Below, piece after piece: positions 11,151 through 18,686 of a DNA stretch of 64,000 nt. The DNA comes from Streptococcus oralis. Lineage in GTDB: Bacteria; Bacillota; Bacilli; Lactobacillales; Streptococcaceae. The translations under genes and the position numbers were made by a program. Numbering within the stretch: position 1 is the first letter of the stretch; every line of letters starts with the position of its first letter. The stretch is taken from NCBI RefSeq assembly GCF_001578935.1, contig NZ_KQ969522.1, positions 29,158-93,157 on the forward strand, written 5' to 3'. The notes beneath the pieces were generated by a model. It was not told the origin of the DNA and searched no databases. It worked only from the letters and a program-made list of their open reading frames with translations.

Positions 11151-11161
11151 CTTATGATTCT

Positions 11162-11189
11162 ATTATACACCCTTGAAAAAGAATGTCAA
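11162..11189 (-). promoter_or_regulatory. hrcA operon promoter
   Basis: Minus-strand TTGACA (complement 11184-11189), 16-base spacer and TATAAT (complement 11162-11167): consensus sigma-A boxes. It is flanked by a CIRCE element on each side. Confidence 0.9.
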
Positions 11190-11206
11190 GGCAAAAACTC
11201 AAAAAA

Positions 11207-11233
11207 TTAGCACTCTTTTGCCAAGAGTGCTAA
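11207..11233. promoter_or_regulatory. CIRCE operator, distal copy
   Basis: A perfect TTAGCACTC, nine bases, GAGTGCTAA inverted repeat, upstream of the -35 box. Together with the proximal copy it brackets the promoter, which should give tight HrcA repression. Confidence 0.96.
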
Positions 11234-11285
11234 AAATCAGTCTGAAGACCTAGAATATCACTTCTCATATACTTGGTATTTCCTT

Positions 11286-11771
11286 TTAAGCCTGAAAAAA
11301 ACCATAGATTAGATAAGAAATCAGAAAAGCATATAAAACAAAAATAATAAAGAAAGATTGATACAAATCTTCTCGAAATAGACTCATGCAAACAACAAGA
11401 CCAGCCGAGAAAGCAGCTGTACAGGAACGGAGTCTAGACCGCATAGCTTCCCATCCAAGACCCTTACTCATATAGACTTGATCCGCTGAAAGTATATCAG
11501 AAGTTGGTTTACGAAGAATCGAACAAGAACCTCTTTCTATCAATTCCCAACCGCTATTTTGAAAATCTTGCAGTTCATGCTGATACTTTTTAAGAAATCT
11601 AGAATCATAGATACGGTAGATGACATCGTCTGGTTGACATTGATCAAAATAGAAAAATCCAAAACGACTCGTTCTATATCTCCAGCCTTTCAAGTGCATC
11701 TCGTACAAATACTCTTCTTCCTTGTCCAAATCAACTATTGTAAAAATCCGAAATTGTACCTTGCTATTCAT
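11286..11771 (-). CDS. DUF2812 domain membrane protein (second copy)
   Basis: 161 residues. The N-terminal part carries the DUF2812 pattern (FTIVDLDKEEEYLYEMHLKGW, then F.FDQCQPDDVIYRIY and a W-containing GWELIERG segment); two hydrophobic segments form the C-terminus (about 113-160). GGAGGTAAGATA precedes the ATG. It is the last gene of a padR-DUF2812-DUF2812 operon. DUF2812 proteins usually accompany PadR regulators; their biochemical function is unknown. Confidence 0.85.
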   Translation of the reverse strand: MNSKVQFRIFTIVDLDKEEEYLYEMHLKGWRYRTSRFGFFYFDQCQPDDVIYRIYDSRFLKKYQHELQDFQNSGWELIERGSCSILRKPTSDILSADQVYMSKGLGWEAMRSRLRSCTAAFSAGLVVCMSLFREDLYQSFFIIFVLYAFLISYLIYGFFQA

Positions 11772-11805
11772 TATCTTACCTCCAAATCAGAAAACAAATA
11801 TGGTT

Positions 11806-12384
11806 TTATTTATCAGATAATTCTTTCCATTTTTGAAACAATTTCCAAAAAATATAAGAAATCTGAATCGTATGAACTACCAATAAAACACCATCTATTA
11901 TAACAATCAAAAACATTTCCCAACTGAAAGAACTACCTCCAGTGACAAACTTTGAGAAAACCGGTAGTAGAGCTAAAAAGAGAAGTAAAATAGGAAGCAT
12001 CCGCATTGTTAAAATCCGTTTGACCATAGCTAACTTCCCGGCCGCGTCATTATAAATTTCAAACTCGGCATCCGACTCAATTCCAGAATGAAGTTTTCTA
12101 AAGTAGGAAAAACCATTAAAGTCTGTAATATGCTCCCAGCCACAGTCTTTAAAAAATTGTAAATAAGAGGCTCTCTCTGATTTTTTCATGGGATAAAAGT
12201 CCAACTGATAAGACACCTGCTCTGGTTGGCACTTTTCAAAAGTATACTTAACCGCAACTACTAAGTTAGAGTAGGTTACTTCCTTGAGTTTCCAGCCCTC
12301 AGCATGCATTTTTCTAAGATATAAAACCTCTCTATCATAATCCGCAATGGTAGCAATTCTATAAACAACCTTCTTTTCCATCAT
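11806..12384 (-). CDS. DUF2812 domain membrane protein (first copy)
   Basis: 192 residues with an N-terminal DUF2812 domain (RIATIADYDREVLYLRKMHAEGW, FEKCQPEQVSYQLDFYP, CGWEHITDFNGFSYFRK) and two C-terminal membrane segments (about 130-175). The start overlaps the padR stop in an ATGATGG context, so translation is probably coupled. It is a diverged paralogue of the next gene, suggesting a heteromeric or duplicated membrane component controlled by the PadR protein. Confidence 0.87.
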   Translation of the reverse strand: MMEKKVVYRIATIADYDREVLYLRKMHAEGWKLKEVTYSNLVVAVKYTFEKCQPEQVSYQLDFYPMKKSERASYLQFFKDCGWEHITDFNGFSYFRKLHSGIESDAEFEIYNDAAGKLAMVKRILTMRMLPILLLFLALLPVFSKFVTGGSSFSWEMFLIVIIDGVLLVVHTIQISYIFWKLFQKWKELSDK

Positions 12385-12701
12385 CCTTCCTCCAGACTGT
12401 TTCTATAGAGCCGTTCGATTCGTTTCAATTCTATCTCCAAAACCTTTCGTCCCAAGTCTGTGATCTGATAGATTTTACGCTTCTCCTCTTCTTGGACAAA
12501 GGAAATCAAGCCATCCTTTTCCATTTTTGACAAGGTTCCATACATAGTTCCAGGACTGATCGAAACTTGCGAATCTGTCATCTCCTTGACCTTTTGTGTG
12601 ATACCATATCCATGGTTCTCCTTCTGTAGACAAAACAAGATATAAAATCCTGTTTCCGTCATCGGAAGATAAACTCGACGAATCTTATCCGTTAATTCCA
12701 T
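12381..12701 (-). CDS. PadR-family transcriptional regulator
   Basis: 106-residue winged-helix protein. It shows the PadR pattern: GFYILFCLQKENHGYGITQKVKEMT, then the recognition segment SPGTMYGTLSKMEKDGLI, then KRKIYQITDLGRKVLE, and a short C-terminal dimerisation helix (PadR-s1 size class). A strong AGGAGGTG site precedes the ATG. It probably represses its own operon with the two DUF2812 genes; AT-rich CGATAT motifs in the promoter are operator candidates. Confidence 0.93.
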   Translation of the reverse strand: MELTDKIRRVYLPMTETGFYILFCLQKENHGYGITQKVKEMTDSQVSISPGTMYGTLSKMEKDGLISFVQEEEKRKIYQITDLGRKVLEIELKRIERLYRNSLEEG

Positions 12702-12724
12702 TTAACCACACCTCCTATTTAATT

Positions 12725-12770
12725 CGATATATCGCACTTCGTTATATAAACTATATTACATCTCGATATA
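12725..12770. promoter_or_regulatory. Candidate PadR operator/promoter region
   Basis: A perfect ten-base palindrome CGATATATCG at 12725-12734 and a half-site TCGATATA at 12763-12770 flank an AT-rich stretch with TATAAC/TAATAT boxes reading toward padR. PadR-like regulators bind such AT-rich dyads; the assignment is by position and symmetry only. Confidence 0.45.
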
Positions 12771-12782
12771 AAATGCAAGAAA

Positions 12783-12810
12783 AAGAGAGAACGATTTCTC
12801 GTCCTCTCTT
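12783..12810 (-). terminator. Terminator of the SHIRT surface protein gene
   Basis: Stem AAGAGAG-ACGA / TCGT-CTCTCTT, followed on the minus strand by TTTTTC. It lies between the surface protein gene and the padR promoter. Confidence 0.7.
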
Positions 12811-12858
12811 CTTAGACTCAGGAATTAAGAATTCACTTTCTTATTTACTAAGAATGGC

Positions 12859-15800
12859 TTAGTCTTTCTTACGAAGGATAAAAGCTGCTAGGCTTGCAAA
12901 GGCAAGACCGATGATTGAAAGAAGACCAGATACTGCTGAACCTGTGTTTGGCAACAAGTTCTGATTTTGACTACTTCTTTCTTCTGGTTGACTATTATTT
13001 CCAGAATCTTTAACTGGGGCCGGAGTGAATTCCCATGTGCCTACGAAGTGTACGTCCGCTCCATTAATAGTTTCAGAAGTCTTATCGTAGGACTTAAAGC
13101 TCCATGTACCTTCTGTTGTCTTCACTTCTGTTTGATTTGGTTGCGTTGGCGTTGCTTGACTGCCATCTTTCAAGTTTGTTTGGTCTGATGGAAGCAAGGC
13201 TTTCACTTCTTGTGGAAGTTCTTTACCTGGAGTTCCGCTGACAAACTCGTGAACTGCTTTATGAGTCACTGTTGGAACTGGGCTTGCTGTAAATTCCCAT
13301 GTACCTACAAACTTAACATCTGAACCGTTGACAGTCTCTGAAGTCTTGTCATAGGACTTGAAGCTCCAGGTGCCTTCTGCGGTCTTCACTTCTGTTTGAT
13401 TTGGTTGAGTTGGTGTTACTTGGCTGCCATCTTTCAAGTTTGTTTGGTCTGCTGGAAGAAGGGCCTTCACTTCCTGTGGAAGTTCTTTACCAGGGGTTCC
13501 ACTGATAAACTCATGAACCGCTTTATGAGTCACTGTTGGCGCTGGGGTGAATTCCCATGTGCCTACAAACTTAACATCTGATCCGTTAATTGTTTCCGAT
13601 GTCTTGTCGTAGGACTTGAAGCTCCATGTACCTTCCGCGGTCTTCACTTCTGTTTGACTTGGTTGCGTTGGCGTTGCTTGACTGCCATCTTTCAAGTTTG
13701 TTTGGTCTGCTGGAAGCAAGGCTTTCACTTCTTGTGGAAGCTCTTTACCCGGAGTTCCGCTGACAAACTCGTGAACCGCTTTATGAGTCACTGTTGGAAC
13801 TGGGCTTGCTGTAAATTCCCATGTACCTACAAACTTAACATCTGAACCGTTGACAGTCTCTGAAGTCTTGTCATAGGACTTGAAGCTCCAGGTGCCTTCT
13901 GCGGTCTTAACTTCTGTTTGACTTGGTTGAGTCGGAGTCGCTTGACTACCGTCTTTCAAGTCTGTTTGGTCTGACGGAAGTAAGGATTTCACTTCTTGCG
14001 GAAGTTCTTTTCCTGGCGTTCCACTTACAAACTCATGTGTTGCCTTGTAAGTTGGAGCTGGGGTGAATTCCCAAGTACCGATAAAGTGGGCATCCGCTCC
14101 ATTGATGGTTTCTGATGCCTTGTCATAGGACTTGAAGCTCCAGGTGCCTTCTGCTGTCTTAACCTCTGTTTGACTTGGTTGCGTTGGAGTCGCTTGACTT
14201 CCATCTTTTAGATCTGTTTGATCTGATGGAAGCAAGGCTTTTACTTCTTGTGGAAGCTCTTTTCCTGGCGTTCCACTGACAAACTCGTGTGTCGCCTTAT
14301 AGGTTGGCGCTGGAGTGAATTCCCATGTTCCTACGAAATGTGCGTCTGCTCCATTGATGGTTTCGGATGCTTTGTCATAGGACTTGAAGCTCCATGTGCC
14401 TTCTGCTGTCTTAACTTCTGTTTGACTTGGTTGTGTTGGAGTTGCTTGGCTGCCATCTTTCAAGTCTGTTTGGTCTGCTGGAAGTAGGGTTTTCACTTCT
14501 TGTGGAAGCTCTTTACCTGGAGTTCCGCTGACAAACTCGTGAGTTGCCTTATAGGTTGGCGCTGGAGTGAATTCCCATGTTCCTACGAAATGTGCATCTG
14601 ATCCATTGATGGTTTCGGATGCTTTGTCATAGGACTTGAAGCTCCAGGTACCTTCTGCTGTTTTCACTTCTGTTTGACTTGGTTGCGTTGGCGTTGCTTG
14701 ACTGCCATCTTTCAAGTCTGTTTGGTCTGCTGGAAGCAAGACTTTAACTTCTTGTGGAAGTTCTTTACCTGGAGTTCCGCTGACAAACTCGTGAGTTGCC
14801 TTATAGGTTGGCGCTGGGGTGAATTCCCAAGTGCCTACGAAGTGTGCGTCTGCTCCATTGATGGTTGCAGATGTCTTGTCATAGGACTTGAAGCTCCAAG
14901 TACCTTCCGTTGTCTCAACTTCCGTTTGACTTGGTTGTGTTGGCGTTACTTGACTGCCATTAGGTAAATTCTTTTCTGTTGCTGGAAGCAAGTCTTTCAC
15001 TTCTTGTGGCAACTCTTTACCTGGAGTTCCACTGACAAATTCATGGTGTTTTTCGTAAAGAAGAGCAGTGCTCACCTGATTAGAAGGAGCTGATAAGTTA
15101 TCAACATGCAAGGTTACAGTGTTGTTAATTTTTTCAGGTCTCTTTTCTTCCACTGTTTTGTTTGTAACTGTTTTATAAGTGATAATAATCTCAGCGACAG
15201 AATTTGATTTTATGTACTCAGGTGTCATTTTAACAGTAACTGTTTGACCTGACTTCTCAATCGCATAGTCACGTCCTTCTTGCAGAGTCACTCCACCTGA
15301 TTCAACTTTAAGTTCTTTATAGTCCAAGCGATCATCAAAATTTTGAACCATTTCAATAGATGATGGAGCTGCTAAAAGATCTTTACCTGGAACCGGAACT
15401 TTAAAAGTAGCCTTATAAGTTACATCCTGCCCCTCTTTAGCTGGAATCTCAGTTGGTTCCACCTCTAGAACTGGACTTGGGTCAATCTTTTCAACATACA
15501 GTCCAAACACCGCCGAACAGGTTTCCGTAGATGAATAACCGAAATTCAAACTGTTACTATTTGAACGAAGCGCTAAACCGGAAACATTGTTTTCATAGTA
15601 ACTACCTCCCGTTATTTGAGTGGCAATCCATGAAGTACGGTCACTTGCTTCTTCCTGTTGCAAGACATTGGCATTATTCATTAATCGAAGGTTCACATCA
15701 TTATTATAGTTTTTTACATAGAAGGTTTCCTTCAAATTGTTTGCATCAATTGCATCAATATCTGTTGGTTTCATGACCAATTTCAAGTCTGTTTCTGTTC

Positions 15801-16440
15801 CATCAGCATAGCGAATTTCGGCTGTAACATCAGCATCAATCCAAAACGCTTTATTCATGATGTAGTCATGATTCGCATCCACATAAGGAACATTCCCAAT
15901 TTCAAAAGCACTACTTTCCCATAATTCAGAAATTGAGAAAAATTCGACAGTAGATTTTTGAGCACTATTCATTTCAGACTCTGCTTGAGCAGTATTTAGA
16001 TAGTGAAGAGTGACCTTATTAAATTTTAAATAAGCATCTACTTGCTTTCCGTGAACGTTACCAATATTTGTGAATTTTAGAGATAAAGGATTCTCAAAAA
16101 CTTGATCTTGTTTTTTACTTTTATCTACTTTGAGAGTAAAGTTTTCCATCTTACCTGGATAAGCACCCCCACTTAGATATTCATAATGGGGATTCGATAG
16201 ATGAAACTGATCAACAGACTGTGATTTAGATAAAACACTAGCATTGTTAATATTTAAATTAAACTTACGAATATCCAAGGTAGAGATATCCGTTCCATTT
16301 TTAATCTCTTCTAATGCAGCATAAGACTGAACCGGAAGAAGAAAAATAGAAAAAAGTAAAACGACTAGGCCGATATAAGCCTTTGTTTTTCTACTAAAAT
16401 TAGTAGAAAACGGCACTTTCATGCCTCTTCTCCATTTCAT
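12859..16440 (-). CDS. LPXTG surface protein with eight SHIRT repeats
   Basis: 1193 residues from the ATG at 16440, preceded by GGAGG at good spacing; the frame stays open 39 bases further up but lacks a site. A signal peptide ends near the VQSYAALEE region. A unique N-terminal region of about 430 residues (likely the ligand-binding head) contains a fold resembling isopeptide-type beta domains with TYKATFKVPVPGK. Eight tandem SHIRT-type repeats of about 84 residues (HEFVSGTPGKELPQEVK...GTWSFKSYDK...FVGTWEFTPAP) span about 466-1142. The sorting signal LPNTG is at 1163, followed by a hydrophobic segment and RKKD. SHIRT repeats form a stiff rod, and copy number sets how far the head projects. 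Confidence 0.9.
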   Translation of the reverse strand: MKWRRGMKVPFSTNFSRKTKAYIGLVVLLFSIFLLPVQSYAALEEIKNGTDISTLDIRKFNLNINNASVLSKSQSVDQFHLSNPHYEYLSGGAYPGKMENFTLKVDKSKKQDQVFENPLSLKFTNIGNVHGKQVDAYLKFNKVTLHYLNTAQAESEMNSAQKSTVEFFSISELWESSAFEIGNVPYVDANHDYIMNKAFWIDADVTAEIRYADGTETDLKLVMKPTDIDAIDANNLKETFYVKNYNNDVNLRLMNNANVLQQEEASDRTSWIATQITGGSYYENNVSGLALRSNSNSLNFGYSSTETCSAVFGLYVEKIDPSPVLEVEPTEIPAKEGQDVTYKATFKVPVPGKDLLAAPSSIEMVQNFDDRLDYKELKVESGGVTLQEGRDYAIEKSGQTVTVKMTPEYIKSNSVAEIIITYKTVTNKTVEEKRPEKINNTVTLHVDNLSAPSNQVSTALLYEKHHEFVSGTPGKELPQEVKDLLPATEKNLPNGSQVTPTQPSQTEVETTEGTWSFKSYDKTSATINGADAHFVGTWEFTPAPTYKATHEFVSGTPGKELPQEVKVLLPADQTDLKDGSQATPTQPSQTEVKTAEGTWSFKSYDKASETINGSDAHFVGTWEFTPAPTYKATHEFVSGTPGKELPQEVKTLLPADQTDLKDGSQATPTQPSQTEVKTAEGTWSFKSYDKASETINGADAHFVGTWEFTPAPTYKATHEFVSGTPGKELPQEVKALLPSDQTDLKDGSQATPTQPSQTEVKTAEGTWSFKSYDKASETINGADAHFIGTWEFTPAPTYKATHEFVSGTPGKELPQEVKSLLPSDQTDLKDGSQATPTQPSQTEVKTAEGTWSFKSYDKTSETVNGSDVKFVGTWEFTASPVPTVTHKAVHEFVSGTPGKELPQEVKALLPADQTNLKDGSQATPTQPSQTEVKTAEGTWSFKSYDKTSETINGSDVKFVGTWEFTPAPTVTHKAVHEFISGTPGKELPQEVKALLPADQTNLKDGSQVTPTQPNQTEVKTAEGTWSFKSYDKTSETVNGSDVKFVGTWEFTASPVPTVTHKAVHEFVSGTPGKELPQEVKALLPSDQTNLKDGSQATPTQPNQTEVKTTEGTWSFKSYDKTSETINGADVHFVGTWEFTPAPVKDSGNNSQPEERSSQNQNLLPNTGSAVSGLLSIIGLAFASLAAFILRKKD
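13010..15060 (-). repeat. Tandem SHIRT-coding repeat array (about 252 bp per unit, eight units)
   Basis: Highly similar units, several differing by only a few codons, each beginning with the HEFVSGTPGKELP coding block. Two linker types alternate: a short TPAPTYKAT linker in the N-terminal repeats and a longer PTVTHKAV linker in the C-terminal three. This points to duplication of blocks and makes the array prone to recombinational length change. Confidence 0.9.
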
Positions 16441-16789
16441 AATTAACCTCCAAACTAAAAATGATTTATATACAATCATTTTAAAAAGAAATGTTCATCT
16501 CATTCTAACACAAAAAGGGGGCAATTAAAAGTAGATTATAGATAAAAATTTATTATTTTGTATTAGTATACTATCATCGTTTACAATATATCAACTTACA
16601 TTTTTAATATACTATGAAAAATATACTATGAAACTTTAAAATGAAACTTTTCGGTTTATTCATAAAAATAACTTTTTTCTGCTAATCACTATACGATATC
16701 TCAGCCTTCACCCAAATAAAAAAGAACTCAAGAAAAATCTTGAATTCTTTTAAAAATTAAGCCTGTAAGAACTTTCAGATGAAAGTTTA
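16441..16789 (-). promoter_or_regulatory. AT-rich intergenic region with SHIRT gene promoter and upstream terminator
   Basis: No gene found. A minus-strand promoter candidate is TTGATA (complement 16589-16594), 18-base spacer, TATACT (complement 16565-16570). A tandem repeat of a 14-base ATATACTATGAAAA-type unit lies near 16610-16640. A hairpin at 16720-16751 (AAAAGAA.TCAAGA / TCTTGA.TTCTTTT) with T-runs ends the G5 protein transcript. Confidence 0.55.
16720..16751 (-). terminator. Terminator of the G5 surface protein gene
   Basis: Stem AAAAGAA-TCAAGA / TCTTGA-TTCTTTT with a short A-rich loop, starting about 40 bases after the stop codon, with a T-rich minus-strand tail. Confidence 0.75.
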
Positions 16790-18610
16790 TTAGTCCTTCT
16801 TACGAACGACAAAGCCTACTAGACCGGCGATAAATAAACCAATCATTGAAAGAAGACTGGTAGAAGCTGTACCTGTGCTTGGTAGAACTTTCTTATCTTG
16901 GCTTGCAGTTTCTTCTTTCTTAGTGCTTTCAGCTTGGTTCCCTGTTGTTGCAGTATCATTCTTATTACCGTTGGTTGTTGTAGAAGTTACTTTCTTAGTT
17001 CCAACTTCGACAACTTCGTCTACTGCTGGAGTAGTGATTATGTTTGATTTCTCAACTCGACCTGTTTCAACGCCATCTGTGTAAGTGACAGTTTCAACAA
17101 TCGTACGAACACCCTTCTTACCAGCTGTCTTCACTTGACGACTTCCTTCTGGAAGGTCAGCATTTGGTACTTCCTTAGTTTGGAAGGCAACATCTTCTGT
17201 CTTCGTTTCTTCCTTAGTCGTTACAACTGGGGCTACTACTTTCTTAGTTCCAACTTCGACAACTTCGTCTACTGCTGGAGTAGTGATTGTGTTTGATTTC
17301 TCAACGCGACCTGTTTCAACGCCATCTGTGTAAGTGACAGTTTCAACAATCGTACGAACACCCTTCTTACCAGCTGTCTTCACTTGACGACTTCCTTCTG
17401 GAAGATCTGGATTTGTTACTTCCTTAGTTTGGAAAGCAACTTCTTCTGACTTGGTCTCTTCCTTAGTCGTTACAACTGGGTCTACTACTTTCTTAGTTCC
17501 AACTTCGACAACTTCGTCTACTGCTGGAGTAGTGATTGTGTTTGATTTCTCAACGCGACCTGTTTCAACGCCGTCTGTGTAAGTCACTGTTTCAACAATG
17601 GTACGAACACCTTTTTGCCCAGCTGTTTTCACTCGGCGAACACCTTCAGCTAAGAGTGCATTTTCAACCTCACGAGTCTGGAAGGCGACTTCTTCAGTTT
17701 TGGTTACTTCTTTAGTGGTTACAACAGCTTTCCCACCGGTGTAAGTAATCTTGTTTTTTGCTGCTTTCTTAGTCTTGCGTGAAACTTCTTTACGAGATTT
17801 TTCAACACCATCCACTTTTGTCACTTCATAAGTGACTTCATCGATACCTTCTTCACCTTCTTCAACATGTGTTTGACCTTTATCCAGTGCTGGGTCTACT
17901 TTCGTTTCTTCTTTGAAAGCAACTTTCTCCTCTACAGTCACTGTTTCTTTGGTTTCTACACCTATTTTCTTAGTTCCAACTTCGATGATTTCTTCTACTG
18001 GTTCTTTAATTACCGTTTGGCTCTTTCTATCACGTTTTTTCTCAACGCCATTTACCAAAGTAACATCCCAAACAACTTTCTTCTGACCTTTTTCTCCCGC
18101 TTGTTTTACCTTTCGAGTACCTTCGGCAAGGTCTGCATTGTTTTCTGTGCGAGATGGGTAAGGAATCTCCTCAGTAGTTGTGACTTCTTGATGTTCTTCT
18201 TTTAAATCTCCCCCTGAGAGAAGCGCCTCAGCCTTGGCTTTCAACTCATTGTAACGAGCTTCAAGTGCCGCAAAACTTTTTTGACCTTCTGGACTCTTCA
18301 TTGCCTTCTTTGCAGTCTCAAAAAAATTCTTTGCTTCTTCTACATCACCCTCTAGGAGTTCTTTATTCTCCTCTTCTGGATTATCTGTATAATCTTTAAT
18401 CGAAGATTCTATATTATTGAGCATTCTTTTGAACGTATTTGCAATGTTTCGCTCTTGTCCGTCTGGAATTTCTTCATCTTCTGCCGGAGTCTCTTCTGCA
18501 TGCACTGTTGGAATTCGATACAAGCCAGGAGCTACATGATAAGTTGCTACTCCAAGAGCATTTAAAGCAAGTATAGAAATCCCTAACTTTAATAATTTTT
18601 TTCTACTCAT
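16790..18610 (-). CDS. LPXTG surface protein with G5 domains
   Basis: 606 residues from the ATG at 18610 (MSRKKLLKLG), which has AAGGGA upstream; the frame could be entered earlier only through a TTG. The signal peptide ends near VHAEE. A helical charged region of about 100 residues follows, then five G5 or G5-like domains (pattern VAFQT.EV.N..L.EG.R.VKTAG.KGVRTIVETVTYTDGVE and a closing VVEVGTKKV). The last three are almost identical, 83-residue units. The LPSTG sorting signal is at 576, with a membrane segment and RKKD. G5 domains are associated with N-acetylglucosamine binding or act as elongated stalks. The start lies about 30 bases after a hairpin following the giant adhesin gene, so it may be the third gene of that operon. 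Confidence 0.88.
   Translation of the reverse strand: MSRKKLLKLGISILALNALGVATYHVAPGLYRIPTVHAEETPAEDEEIPDGQERNIANTFKRMLNNIESSIKDYTDNPEEENKELLEGDVEEAKNFFETAKKAMKSPEGQKSFAALEARYNELKAKAEALLSGGDLKEEHQEVTTTEEIPYPSRTENNADLAEGTRKVKQAGEKGQKKVVWDVTLVNGVEKKRDRKSQTVIKEPVEEIIEVGTKKIGVETKETVTVEEKVAFKEETKVDPALDKGQTHVEEGEEGIDEVTYEVTKVDGVEKSRKEVSRKTKKAAKNKITYTGGKAVVTTKEVTKTEEVAFQTREVENALLAEGVRRVKTAGQKGVRTIVETVTYTDGVETGRVEKSNTITTPAVDEVVEVGTKKVVDPVVTTKEETKSEEVAFQTKEVTNPDLPEGSRQVKTAGKKGVRTIVETVTYTDGVETGRVEKSNTITTPAVDEVVEVGTKKVVAPVVTTKEETKTEDVAFQTKEVPNADLPEGSRQVKTAGKKGVRTIVETVTYTDGVETGRVEKSNIITTPAVDEVVEVGTKKVTSTTTNGNKNDTATTGNQAESTKKEETASQDKKVLPSTGTASTSLLSMIGLFIAGLVGFVVRKKD
16985..17735 (-). repeat. Tandem G5-coding repeats, 249 bp period
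   Basis: The block coding for VDEVVEVGTKKV recurs at about 16991, 17240 and 17489, a 249-base period equal to 83 codons. Units are nearly identical at DNA level, showing recent duplication or gene conversion. Confidence 0.85.
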
Positions 18611-18639
18611 TATTTTTTCCCTTAACACTTTCAATATAC

Positions 18640-18678
18640 AGTAAGGAGAAGAGTAAATTTTTCTACTCTCCTCTTACT
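18640..18678 (-). other. Intercistronic hairpin between giant adhesin and G5 protein genes
   Basis: A 15-base near-perfect stem (AGTAAGGAGAAGAGTA / TACTCTCCTCTTACT) with a short loop lies nine bases after the adhesin stop and about 30 bases before the G5 gene start. The minus strand continues GTATATTG rather than a T-run, so it looks more like an mRNA-stabilising or processing hairpin than a clean terminator. Confidence 0.6.
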
Positions 18679-18686
18679 ACATGGTA

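Noticed and set aside
12859..15060. Tandem 252-bp array as a possible CRISPR
   Set aside because: Units are contiguous coding sequence in one frame, without unique spacers, inside an LPXTG protein.
12967..15776. Chain of plus-strand open frames opposite the SHIRT protein
   Set aside because: They recur with the repeat period, are rich in Cys/Trp/Leu, have no ribosome binding sites, and are simple antisense shadows of the repeat-coding strand.
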